This document shows positions 33,677-41,811 of a DNA stretch of 64,000 nucleotides, one piece after another. Position numbers and translations under genes: made by a program. The stretch comes from Streptomyces sp. BV286 (GTDB lineage: Bacteria; Actinomycetota; Actinomycetes; Streptomycetales; Streptomycetaceae). Position 1 is the first letter of the stretch; every line of letters begins with the position of its first letter. The notes beneath the pieces are model-generated. The model ran no database searches. It saw only the letters and a program-made list of their open reading frames with translations, and had not been told where the DNA came from. The stretch lies in the NCBI RefSeq assembly GCF_019090165.1, contig NZ_JAHRIB010000174.1:84781-148780 (forward strand), read 5' to 3'.

Positions 33677-34405
33677 ATGCCTCGCGACACACTGACCAAG
33701 GAGCAGATCATCCGCACTGCGATCGAACTGCTCGACGACGAGGGCCTGGAAGGCCTGAACATGCGCAGCCTGGGCAAACGGCTCGGCACCGTCGCGACGG
33801 CCGTCTACTGGCACGTCAAGAACAAGGACAACCTCGTCCTGCTTGTCGGCGACCACGTCTGGGACGAGATCGAATTTCCCGATCTCGACGCGGTCGACTG
33901 GCGAACGGCGGCCACGAAGATGGCCGGCAGCCTGCACGCGATGCTCAGCAGACACCCGTGGCTGGTACAGGCTTTCGGCTCGTACCTCTTCTACGGCTCA
34001 GGAAAGGCGCGCTACGACGACCACAGCCTCGCCGTCTACGAAGCGGCCGGTTTCACTGGTCCGCAGGCGGACCGGGCAGCGGCCGCCGTCTTCACATTCG
34101 TGCTCGGCAACGTCCTCGGCGCCTCCGCCATGGTCTCGCTGACCAGAAGGCTCAGCCGCGACGGCGGCAATGCGCAGGAGCAGATCCAGGGCACGTTGGC
34201 GAAGGCGAGCGAAGTCGCCATGCAGTTCCCGCGGCTGCGCAGCCGCCTCACCACCCCTGCCGCCGACTACAATGCGGCACCCGGGCTGACCTTTGAATAT
34301 GGCCTGGAAGCCCTCCTCAACGGCCTCGCGGCCGAACTCATCGGCCCCGGCGCACCCATCGGCCCAGGCGCGCCATGCGGCTCCGCCGGCGACGGGCGCC
34401 CGTGA
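33677..34405 (+). CDS. TetR/AcrR-family regulator
   Basis: The 242-aa protein begins MPRDTLTKEQIIRTAIELLD and has the HTH NMRSLGKRLGTVATAVYWHV at residues 30-50, as in the TetR_C tetracycline-repressor-like branch. The C-terminal helical domain (RAAAAVFTFVLGNVLGASAM) would bind the ligand. It is divergent from the DUF1772-like gene, and the three shared operator copies imply strong autorepression. Confidence 0.87.
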   Translation: MPRDTLTKEQIIRTAIELLDDEGLEGLNMRSLGKRLGTVATAVYWHVKNKDNLVLLVGDHVWDEIEFPDLDAVDWRTAATKMAGSLHAMLSRHPWLVQAFGSYLFYGSGKARYDDHSLAVYEAAGFTGPQADRAAAAVFTFVLGNVLGASAMVSLTRRLSRDGGNAQEQIQGTLAKASEVAMQFPRLRSRLTTPAADYNAAPGLTFEYGLEALLNGLAAELIGPGAPIGPGAPCGSAGDGRP

Positions 34406-34465
34406 CGGCTGTTGCCGTCCAGATCCCGTCACCGCCAACTCGAAGAAGCGCCCTGTCCCACGGGC

Positions 34466-34570
34466 CCGATCCGATCCGATCCACTCCACCTCGCCGAGGT
34501 CTTCGGCCTCGGTGAGAAGACCGCAATGCGCTACGTGGACTCCGCACGATCTCTACAGGAACGGGCCGCT
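34466..34570 (+). pseudogene. Integrase-type C-terminal remnant
   Basis: A short frame reads DPLHLAEVFGLGEKTAMRYV DSARSL, a C-terminal signature I associate with actinobacterial tyrosine recombinase/integrase-like proteins. No catalytic domain remains. A second, similar type of scar lies at 35822-36053 on the other strand. Confidence 0.45.
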
Positions 34571-34631
34571 GGACAGCAGCTTCGACGAAATCAGCTCGAC
34601 CAGGACATCCCGCGAAGGGAATCATGGATGG

Positions 34632-35105
34632 GTGACGTCGACTGAAGCAGCAAGAGCTTTCCAGGATCATGCCGCCCTCTGGAGCACGGGAGACGCGCGA
34701 GCGAGCGACGTCGTCAATGCGGCCTGTGATGCGCTCGCCGCCGGGCTCGACAGCTCCGGGCTTCGTATCCTGGCAGCCTGTACGCGTGCTGACGCGGACT
34801 ACGACGTGCACGCATTGCTCCCCGAAGCACTCGAAGAGCTCGGCCTCACCTTCTATCCAGTTGCCAGTGAAGTCGGCCAGGAAGCCGCCGCGCGAGCCCT
34901 GGCACGTCGCATGCTCGCCGGCGAGCTGACACCTCGGGAGTTCACCTTCCGGATCCATAAGCGCCACGGACACGAGCTTGCCCTGACTGAACGGCTCGCC
35001 GAACTCGACGACGAGTACGACACCCTCGCATATGGAGACATGCCAGCGGCACAGGTCGATGCGGAGGTCACGGCAGAGGCTCGTCGTCTCGCAGCCCATC
35101 TCTAA
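34632..35105 (+). CDS. Hypothetical protein, 157 aa
   Basis: From GTG 34632 the frame reads TSTEAARAFQDHAALWSTGD and ends VDAEVTAEARRLAAHL. It is acidic and helical, with PREFTFRIHKRHGHELALTE in the middle and coding-type codon bias. A GAAGGGA motif lies about 13 bases upstream. No domain recognised. It is convergent with the DUF4240 gene. Confidence 0.6.
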   Translation: MTSTEAARAFQDHAALWSTGDARASDVVNAACDALAAGLDSSGLRILAACTRADADYDVHALLPEALEELGLTFYPVASEVGQEAAARALARRMLAGELTPREFTFRIHKRHGHELALTERLAELDDEYDTLAYGDMPAAQVDAEVTAEARRLAAHL

Positions 35106-35195
35106 GTTTTTCCGAACCCACGGATGCCGTGATCTGATGCACACAGACTGACCCGCGAGTTCCCAGTGAGCAGGCTCGTGAATGCGATTCACCGC

Positions 35196-35732
35196 TTACT
35201 CCAGGTAGAGAGCTGCCAAGCGTGGCAGGTGGCGAGTCATTTCGGCTTGGTCGTCGAAGTCGAAGCCCCAGGTGGGATCCAGCTCCGGGTATCGGATGGT
35301 GAATGCGTCGTCCGGGAGTTGCCTGCCGGTCGCCATGACGTGTGCGTTCCAGACGATGCTCAGCGCCTCCTCACAATCGAGATCAATTCCGTCGGCCGCT
35401 GCAGCTCGTACGACGGGCACTTCGGCGAGGGCATCGGGGTCAGCAACTATGCGCTCGAAGACCTCGCGTCCCTGCGCGATCAACCAGCCGCGGAAGTAGT
35501 CGAAGCCGTCGTCGGAGCATCCGCCGTTGATCACGTAGGCAGCAGCCCACAGAGGATTTGTGTAAGAGTCGGCCATCAGGTCCCACAACACCTGCTGAGA
35601 GGCGACGATCTCCTCGGCCGGGTACGTGGCCAGTTGCGAGGCTGCCCGGCGGGCGACAAGTTCTCCGTCGTTCAGGTTGGATGTCTGGTTGCGGGCTGCC
35701 TCGATGAGTTGCCAGAACTGCTCTTTGTTCAT
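35196..35732 (-). CDS. DUF4240 protein
   Basis: The 178-aa protein begins MNKEQFWQLIEAARNQTSNL and has DGFDYFRGWLIAQGREVFER, the conserved DUF4240 core around an F-x-x-F-R-G-W motif. ATG 35732 gives the family-typical start. The role of the family is unknown; members often sit among SMI1/KNR4-type or toxin-immunity genes, which is not evident here. Confidence 0.82.
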   Translation of the reverse strand: MNKEQFWQLIEAARNQTSNLNDGELVARRAASQLATYPAEEIVASQQVLWDLMADSYTNPLWAAAYVINGGCSDDGFDYFRGWLIAQGREVFERIVADPDALAEVPVVRAAAADGIDLDCEEALSIVWNAHVMATGRQLPDDAFTIRYPELDPTWGFDFDDQAEMTRHLPRLAALYLE

Positions 35733-35821
35733 GGCGGCAGAGCATGCCACCTGGTACTGACATCATGCCGGCCCCGGGAGGTTGGCTCGCCAGAGCAAGC
35801 ATGTCGCCGCCCGTCCACGTG

Positions 35822-36053
35822 TGTTGTCTCCGGGGGCGTATCGGCTCGTGGTTCCTCCGGCCTCGATGAGCAGGCGGGCGGCTGTCCTGCCGTGGTAGCC
35901 GAGCGCCTTCGCGATGACGGGAGCCGGGGTCTGAAGTACGAGTTGGCGGATCGCGGAGGTCCTGCCCCGTTGCGGTGGGACACCGGTCTTCCGCAGGTGG
36001 ACGGTCCTCTGCCCACCTTGCGGCGGCGTGGGGAGGGGGTTCCGCTTGGCCGT
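35822..36053 (-). pseudogene. Integrase-like C-terminal remnant
   Basis: The minus frame reads KTGVPPQRGRTSAIRQLVLQ, TPAPVIAKALGYHGRTAARL and EAGGTTSRYAPGDNTR, the C-terminal portion of a common streptomycete phage-integrase-like protein. The N-terminal and catalytic parts are absent, with the adjacent LRR gene starting at 36096 on the opposite strand. Confidence 0.5.
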
Positions 36054-36095
36054 TAAGCACTGGGACGGCCAGTTGAACATCCGTATCCTGGCCAC

Positions 36096-36932
36096 ATGGT
36101 GGATGAGGGAGGGCCGAGACTCTTCGTGAACCGGTGGGGCGACACATCGGACCCCGCGTCTGTAGGACGCCCTTCCTATCGGGATGAGTGCGTGTGCTTC
36201 GACCAGGGCAAGCCGCACCCGCGAACCCGGGTCGGTTTCCACGCCGAACGCCAGGACACTTCGACCGCTGGCTGGCGACGCCTGCTGGAGTTGATCGAAG
36301 AGGCTGTGGAGGACGGGCGGGAGGAGTTCCGGCCTCTGGTCGACCTCCGTCCCGAGGAGCGTCGGCAGGTCATCACCCTGCCGCCGAGCATCGCCAGACT
36401 GACGGCGGTCAAGCATTTCGTGCTCTACGGCAGCAACCTGGTCCGAATACCGCCCGAGCTCGGTGCAATGACCAGCTTGGAGGAGCTCACCTCCTACACC
36501 TCGTACCGGCTGCATTGGTTTCCCTACGAGATCACCAGATGCTCAAAGCTGGCCCGGAGCACGGTGAGTACCCGCGCGCTCTTCGGGAACTACAAGCTCC
36601 GTCCTCCTTTCCCTCGGCTTCAGCGCTGGACGGACTCAGATGCTGAACTCGATCTGGCAGAGCTCGATGCCCGGCGCTGGGGGACCACCGCCATCCGCGG
36701 GTGCAGCGTCTGCGATCGGCCGATCGAGCAGGGTGCGCTCCACCAGGTGTGGATCTCGCTGCGGGTGGCCACAGATGTCCTGCCTCTCTTGGTCAACGCC
36801 TGCTCGGCAGCTTGCGTCTCTGCACTTCCTTCCGGCGCTGAGGACTACGTGCAGCGGCCGCACACAGGCGGCAGCGTCGAGCAGCCACCCTCCCGACGAT
36901 CAAGTTTTAGTTCTGGCCGCGATTGCGTGTGA
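36096..36932 (+). CDS. Leucine-rich-repeat-like protein with C-terminal Cys motif
   Basis: The 278-aa protein has LRR-like segments at about residues 95-150 (ITLPPSIARLTAVKHFVLYG, SNLVRIPPELGAMTSLEELT, LHWFPYEITRC) and a Cys set GCSVCDRPIEQG plus NACSAAC that could bind zinc. The final 35 residues (Ser/Arg/Gln-rich) run toward an ISL3 scar and may not be original. Role unknown; LRRs suggest protein binding. Confidence 0.65.
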   Translation: MVDEGGPRLFVNRWGDTSDPASVGRPSYRDECVCFDQGKPHPRTRVGFHAERQDTSTAGWRRLLELIEEAVEDGREEFRPLVDLRPEERRQVITLPPSIARLTAVKHFVLYGSNLVRIPPELGAMTSLEELTSYTSYRLHWFPYEITRCSKLARSTVSTRALFGNYKLRPPFPRLQRWTDSDAELDLAELDARRWGTTAIRGCSVCDRPIEQGALHQVWISLRVATDVLPLLVNACSAACVSALPSGAEDYVQRPHTGGSVEQPPSRRSSFSSGRDCV

Positions 36933-37335
36933 TTCGGGATCATGAGCGCAGCCAGCAGGGTTCGGGTGCGCATGAGGCGGAGCGAGGCTCGGTCGTACAT
37001 AACCCGCTTGATCGTTGATGCGATTGACGTGACCTTCGGCGATGCCCGAGATCCGCGGGAGAATAAGGTCGGCGGCGACGCCATCGAGATCGAGGCACAG
37101 CCCCTGTAGGAAGGACCGGATGGGGCTCGGCGCGTCGTGTTCAGCCTGGCGTACCCACTCCAGTAACTGGTGGGCCACGCCGCTGTTGGAGCAGGTCGTG
37201 GAAGGCGTGGGTGAGGTCACAAGCCCGGGTGGTGTCGGGGCATGCCAGCCGTACTTTCAGGAGTTGCTCCTCCTCACGGGGCTTCAGAGCGCCGCGAGGC
37301 AGCATGATCCACATTGCGATGGCGTGCATCCATAA
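36930..37335 (-). pseudogene. ISL3-family transposase remnant with frameshifts
   Basis: Three consecutive minus-strand pieces in different frames follow the ISL3 transposase C-terminal half: IMLPRGALKPREEEQLLKVR with RACDLTHAFHDLLQQRRG; QLLEWVRQAEHDAPSPIRSF with LILPRISGIAEGHVNRI; and TIKRVMYDRASLRLMRTRTL. At least two frameshifts separate them and the N-terminus is gone. Confidence 0.75.
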
Positions 37336-37494
37336 ACGGTGCCGCCAAAGTCCACAGCCGATCTGCACGCGGCGAGCCGTTGTGATTCCCCTCCCACCGC
37401 AACGCCGACCGGCCAAGCTCTACTGACGCAAGATGCTCATGGAATGGTCTCCAGGGAGCCTCGGGCCTGCTCTGCGATCATTACAGTGGCAGTC

Positions 37495-37875
37495 ATGCAC
37501 CGATCACGAATGTACGCGCTGATTGTGGACGCCCCCGAGCGGGAGGCTTCGGCGGCAGCTCGCTTCTGGTCGTCGGCTCTGGGCGTGCCCGCCCATGTGG
37601 ACGCGGCAGAGCCCCAGTTCACGTCGCTGGTCGGCGCTGTGGACGGACTGGCCACCGTGGTCCAGTCGGTTGCCGATACGCCGCGCATGCACATCGATAT
37701 CGAAACCGACGACGTCGATGCCGAAGTCGCCCGCCTCCTGGGGCTCGGTGCCACCGAGGTGTCTCAGTGGCTTCAGTGCCATGTGCTGCGAGCGCCGGGC
37801 GGACACCTGTTGTGTGTCATCCCCGTCCACAGCGATCCGGATCTCTTTGCGGCAACCGCGCGGATCTGGAAGTGA
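37495..37875 (+). CDS. VOC-superfamily (glyoxalase-like) protein
   Basis: The 126-aa protein has one beta-alpha-beta-beta-beta pair: MYALIVDAPEREASAAARFW and SSALGVPAHV, then MHIDIETDDVDAEVARLLGL and VLRAPGGHLLCVIPVHS. This is a single-domain vicinal-oxygen-chelate protein that should dimerise. ATG 37495 or 37510 is possible. The substrate is unknown, and some relatives bind antibiotics or are non-catalytic. Confidence 0.78.
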   Translation: MHRSRMYALIVDAPEREASAAARFWSSALGVPAHVDAAEPQFTSLVGAVDGLATVVQSVADTPRMHIDIETDDVDAEVARLLGLGATEVSQWLQCHVLRAPGGHLLCVIPVHSDPDLFAATARIWK

Positions 37876-38089
37876 GACCTGTTCGGGAAGTGCCTGGGCA
37901 ACCGGTAGCGGACCCGGGCACTCACCCCGCAATACTGGCCGAGCCGTTTGCCAACCAGTCACAGCGGGCCTCGGGTCAAGGCCCTGAATCCGGGCAGCAC
38001 TGGTGTGGGTTGCGGCCTGGCGCGGCCGACAGCACGGATGCAGCTGGGTTTCGCCTGTATTGGCCAGGGCGCCTGCCATGATCGTCAGC

Positions 38090-38551
38090 ATGGGGATACA
38101 CATCGCACCGGCCGGGGTGGCCGACTTCCACCAGGTTCTGACGGATCACTCCCGTTACTGGGGCGAGCGCGACCTTCGGTCGCTGCATCTGCTGGCCTTG
38201 GTGCAGGAGTTCGGTTCCACGTGTTTGGTTGCCCGGGCCGGGGACGGAATCCGCGGGTACATCTTCGGGTTCGTCACCCCGGACGGCACCGGGTACGTGC
38301 ATCTGATCGCCACCCGGGACGATGCCCGTGGCACCGGTCTCGGGCGTCGCCTGTACACGGCGTTCGCTGAAGCGGCGGAACGCGACGGTGCTCGGAAGTT
38401 GAAGGCGATCACGTCAGTCGAGAACGCCGGCTCGATCGCCTTCCATCGCGGCCTCGGCTTCGACACGGAGATCGTCGACGACTACAACGGCCCCGGCCGG
38501 GCTATGGCCGTCTTCCACCGAGATCTGCCGCTCAACGTCTCACGGCCCTGA
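38090..38551 (+). CDS. GNAT-family N-acetyltransferase
   Basis: The protein of about 153 aa reads IHIAPAGVADFHQVLTDHSR, with the acetyl-CoA loop RDDARGTGLGRRLYTAFAEA near residue 85 and NAGSIAFHRGLGFDTE near 120. These are standard GNAT motifs. ATG 38078 is an alternative start. It stands alone and the substrate is unknown. Confidence 0.82.
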   Translation: MGIHIAPAGVADFHQVLTDHSRYWGERDLRSLHLLALVQEFGSTCLVARAGDGIRGYIFGFVTPDGTGYVHLIATRDDARGTGLGRRLYTAFAEAAERDGARKLKAITSVENAGSIAFHRGLGFDTEIVDDYNGPGRAMAVFHRDLPLNVSRP

Positions 38552-38609
38552 CCCGCCGGCCATCACCGGTAATAGCTCCCCGGTCTTCACCGTGGGGTGA
38601 TTTTGGTTC

Positions 38610-38880
38610 GTGGAACGTGGAGGTCTGGCGGATGAGCAATGGGTGGTGCTGGAGCCGTTGTTGACGAGGGGCAAGAAGCCCGGCCGCTGACGTGGGCCCG
38701 ACGACAGCTGATCAACGGCCTGCGGTTTCGGGTCCGCGCTGGTGTCCCACAGGACTACAAGGCCCGGCACTCGGTCGAGTGCGGCATGAGGGGCTTCGAG
38801 CCGTGGGCACCAGCTACGGCAGAGTCGCGGTTCGATACGAGGCTGCCGTCCGCATTGCCACCGTCAACGAGTGGTTGTGA
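38610..38880 (+). pseudogene. IS5-family transposase with large internal deletion
   Basis: The head GLADEQWVVLEPLLTRGKKP and RRQLINGLRFRVRAGVP jumps straight to a tail DYKARHSVECGMRGF and RVAVRYEAAVRIATVNEWL. More than half of the protein, including the DDE core, is missing, and frame changes occur at both joints. Its last bases are reused as the 3' end of the convergent acetyltransferase gene. Confidence 0.75.
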
Positions 38881-39406
38881 CGTACTGGTCCGACGACAAC
38901 TCGAACACTCGCACTCGCCGCCCGCTGGTGGGATTGACGGTCTCGCGGACCGGATGCATCCCCAGTTTGGTCATGATCCGCTCGGAGGCGTCGTTGCCCA
39001 CTTGAGTGATGCTGACGATCCGCTCCAGCCCTCGCTCTTCGAACCCGAACCGTACAGCCGCCGCAGCGGCCTCGGTGGCCAAGCCCTGCCCCCAGTGCGA
39101 ACGCCCCAGCCGCCAGCCGACCTCAACAGCCGGCAGTACCTCCGGCAAGAAGTAGGGCACCGAAAGCCCGGTGAACCCGGCCAGCTCGCCAGTGGACCGG
39201 ATTTCCACGGCGAACAGGCCGAAGTCCTGTGACTCCCACTCGCTCTCCCATGCCTGGACCCCGCCGCGAGTCTGCTGTTCGTCACGGACGCTGCCGTCAC
39301 GTATCCACCGCATGACCTCGGGGTCGGCATTGATGGCAGCCATGGGCGCAATGTCTTCCTTGCGCCAGCGACGCAGGATCAAACGGGGAGTCTCAAGAGT
39401 GACCAT
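38864..39406 (-). CDS. GNAT acetyltransferase, C-terminus rebuilt from IS sequence
   Basis: The 180-aa protein begins MVTLETPRLILRRWRKEDIA, carries RSHWGQGLATEAAAAAVRFG and GNDASERIMTKLGMHPVRET, a RimJ/RimL-type GNAT. Its stop and last codons overlap the end of the IS5 transposase remnant on the other strand. The extreme C-terminus was therefore probably replaced by the insertion; the core is intact. ATG 39406 is chosen. Confidence 0.82.
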   Translation of the reverse strand: MVTLETPRLILRRWRKEDIAPMAAINADPEVMRWIRDGSVRDEQQTRGGVQAWESEWESQDFGLFAVEIRSTGELAGFTGLSVPYFLPEVLPAVEVGWRLGRSHWGQGLATEAAAAAVRFGFEERGLERIVSITQVGNDASERIMTKLGMHPVRETVNPTSGRRVRVFELSSDQYVTTTR

Positions 39407-39483
39407 CCGACGATTCTGGATGACAAGGAAGCTCTCCGGCATCCTCACAAGTACTTCGATGCACACCTGGGTCACGTATCGAT

Positions 39484-39850
39484 TTGGTGGTGGGGCGAGG
39501 AGAGCTGACAGACGCGGCCCGGTCGCGAACAGAGCCGTTGCTGCCGAAGCATGACGATGCAGGCCGCCGGTGGCGGGACCACCGCCAGATGGTCAACGGG
39601 GTGCTCTGGCGTGTACTCCGTGGCGTGATCTACCGTCACGGCGTACGCGCCCTGCAGACCGTCTACCGGCGTTTCTCCCAGTGGGAGCAGGATGGTGGGT
39701 GGGCGAAACGCCTGGGAGAAGCCCCGGTCCGCGATGACGCGGTAGGCACCGTGGAGTGGAGTGGAGTGGAGTGGACGGGGATCGATCGACTCCACGGTGG
39801 TCCGCATCCACCAGCACGCCGACAACGCGCGTAAGAATGGGGACGACGCC
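39484..39850 (+). pseudogene. IS5-family transposase N-terminal remnant
   Basis: The frame reads RGELTDAARSRTEPLLPKHD and DAGRRWRDHRQMVNGVLWRV, then degenerates. Around 39780 another frame supplies STVVRIHQHADNARKNG, the segment after the first catalytic Asp. A GTGGA pentamer array lies at the frame break. The C-terminal half is absent. Confidence 0.7.
39751..39775. repeat. Five tandem copies of GTGGA
   Basis: A perfect pentanucleotide microsatellite inside the dead transposase. Slippage in it could explain the frame break at this point. In intact relatives the segment encodes V-E-W then D-S-T. Confidence 0.85.
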
Positions 39851-39940
39851 GGGGGCGGCTTGGAAGATTCGGCAGCAGTTGCGCTTCGCGAAGCGGTGGG
39901 CCGGTCCACCATGCTGCTGCGCGCCCGGCCGTGTGCGCAG

Positions 39941-40327
39941 CTACGATTTCGGCGCGTCGTTGGTGTGGTAGATCTTGCTGACTATGGTCCAGGTGCCATC
40001 GACTTTCAGCAGGTTGAAGTAGTCGGTGAAGCACAGGCCGGAGACATCGTTGGTATCGACACGTGCGTTGGCTGCGGTGCCGGTCACGTTGATGTAGGCG
40101 ATCACGGCGCGGCCTTCCGGCGAGGGACGGAAATCCGTGTCGATCCCCTGGTAGAGGGCCGTGATCGCGCCGCCGGAGAGCTTGCCGTTCTCGACGCCGA
40201 AGATCGTCGCCTCTTCGGCGAACGCGGGCTTCATGATCGAGCTGTCGGCCTTGGCGACGCCCTGGTTGTACTTTTCCAGTACTTCGGTGATGGCAATGTG
40301 GTCCGCGACATAGGTCGGTTTCGACAT
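39941..40327 (-). CDS. NTF2-like protein (putative lumazine-binding type)
   Basis: The 128-aa protein begins MSKPTYVADHIAITEVLEKY and has FAEEATIFGVENGKLSGGAI and CFTDYFNLLKVDGTWTIVSK, the cone-shaped NTF2 fold of the SnoaL/lumazine-binding-like group. ATG 40327 has GACGGG 9 bases upstream. Such proteins are small ligand pockets or cyclases; the ligand is unknown. It lies just downstream of the six-gene redox operon, 185 bp after the VOC gene, on the same strand. Confidence 0.75.
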   Translation of the reverse strand: MSKPTYVADHIAITEVLEKYNQGVAKADSSIMKPAFAEEATIFGVENGKLSGGAITALYQGIDTDFRPSPEGRAVIAYINVTGTAANARVDTNDVSGLCFTDYFNLLKVDGTWTIVSKIYHTNDAPKS

Positions 40328-40511
40328 GTTCTGCATCCCGTCTGAGGCTGCGGCGTACTTGCGCCGAGTGGGTTGAGACGTGGGTCTGGTTGCGTCGGCG
40401 GCCATGTGGTCGAGACCCGCGCTACGCCTGTCCGGATAGTTGAGCCACCAGCCCATGAGCAGCTGGGTTACCTGCCAGTTCACGGCCGGAGCGCGCCGCA
40501 GGGTCCCGGCG

Positions 40512-40946
40512 TCACGGCGTGGCGAACACTTGGGAGTCGTCGGCGAACGCCTTGAACTCCAGGGCGTTGCCGGCCGGGTCGAGCAGGAACATCGTCCACT
40601 GCTCGCCGGTCTCGCCTGCGAAGCGCACGTAGGGCTCGATGACGAAGTCGGTGTCCGCGGCGCGCAGTCGGTCGGCGAGCCGGTGGAAGGCGTCGATGGT
40701 CAGGATCAGCCCGAAGTGCGGTACCGGGACGTCGTGGCCGTCGACCGGGTTGTGTACCTGTTCGGTGCGGGCGGGGGCGAGGTGGGTGACGAACTGGTGG
40801 CCGTGCAGGTTCCAGTCCACCCAGGTGGCGGCGCTGCGGCCCTGCTCCAGGCCGAGCGTCTCGCCATAGAAGCGGCGGGCGTCGTCCAGGTCGTCGACTG
40901 GGACGGCGAGGTGGAAGCGGGGGATGGGGGAGGCGAGACCGGACAT
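40512..40946 (-). CDS. VOC-family glyoxalase/dioxygenase-like protein
   Basis: The 144-aa protein begins IPRFHLAVPVDDLDDARRFY with GETLGLEQGRS and ends FLLDPAGNALEFKAF. His, His and Glu at the usual VOC metal positions (FHLAV, HFGLIL, ALEFK) look intact, so a metal-dependent enzyme is likely. It is the last of six minus-strand genes, 41 bp after the SDR gene. Confidence 0.85.
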   Translation of the reverse strand: MSGLASPIPRFHLAVPVDDLDDARRFYGETLGLEQGRSAATWVDWNLHGHQFVTHLAPARTEQVHNPVDGHDVPVPHFGLILTIDAFHRLADRLRAADTDFVIEPYVRFAGETGEQWTMFLLDPAGNALEFKAFADDSQVFATP

Positions 40947-40987
40947 GGGCCTGGGGTTCCTTCCGGGCGGCGCGGAGTGCCTGGCGT

Positions 40988-41731
40988 TTACCAGTTCTGA
41001 CGGGTGGGGGAGATGATCAGGTCGTTGACGGTGACGTCGGCGGGCTGGTCGAGGGCGTAGACCACGGCGTCGGCGACGCTTTGCGGGCTGATGGCGATGG
41101 CGTTGAGTTCCTGGGCCGCCTTTCGGCCGGCGGGGTCGGTGACCTTGTCGGCCCAGCCGGTGTCGATGACGCCGGGGCTGATGGTGGAGGCCTTGATGCC
41201 TTCACGGGCGCCGAGTTCCTTGCGCATGGACTCGGTCATGGCCTGCACGAAGAACTTGGTGGAGCTGTAGACACCGGCGCCGTCGCCGACCTGGTGGCCG
41301 GCGACCGAGTCCATGTTGAGGATGTGGCCGGACTTCTGGCGCAGCATGACCGGAAGGACGGCGTGGACGCCATTGAGGTAGCCGCGGATGTTCACGTCGA
41401 TCATCCGGTTCCAGTCCTCGATCGCGCCGTCCTTCCAGAAGGAGAAGAGCATCAGACCGGCGTTGTTGACCAGAACGTCGATTCGGCCGAACCGCTCGAC
41501 AGCGAGGTCGGCCAGCGCCTGCATGTCCGCGGCGTCGGCGACGTCGGTGAGCCTGGCAACTGCGGTGCCGCCGGTCTTGTTGATGTCGTCGACCAGTTGG
41601 TCGAGGTCTTCCTGGCCGCGGGCGGCTGCGACGATCTTGGCGCCGCGGGCAGCGAGGGCCTTGGCGCTGACGGCGCCGATGCCGGAGGAGGCGCCGGTGA
41701 TGACGACGACCTTGTCCTGAAGGTGGTTCAC
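40988..41731 (-). CDS. Short-chain dehydrogenase/reductase
   Basis: The 247-aa classical SDR has TGASSGIG at residues 13-20, NNAG near 90, catalytic Ser in NMDSVAG near 142 and Y-S-S-T-K near 155, so all active residues are present. It is similar to serine 3-dehydrogenase/YdfG-like enzymes. It is fifth in the redox operon, between the OYE and VOC genes. Confidence 0.9.
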   Translation of the reverse strand: MNHLQDKVVVITGASSGIGAVSAKALAARGAKIVAAARGQEDLDQLVDDINKTGGTAVARLTDVADAADMQALADLAVERFGRIDVLVNNAGLMLFSFWKDGAIEDWNRMIDVNIRGYLNGVHAVLPVMLRQKSGHILNMDSVAGHQVGDGAGVYSSTKFFVQAMTESMRKELGAREGIKASTISPGVIDTGWADKVTDPAGRKAAQELNAIAISPQSVADAVVYALDQPADVTVNDLIISPTRQNW

Positions 41732-41811
41732 GGGGATCTCCCAGTGCGGTGGTTCAGCGCGCCTCCCCTGGTGAGGGCGGTGCGGCGGAGGCTGTGAACA
41801 GGGTGGAGGGG

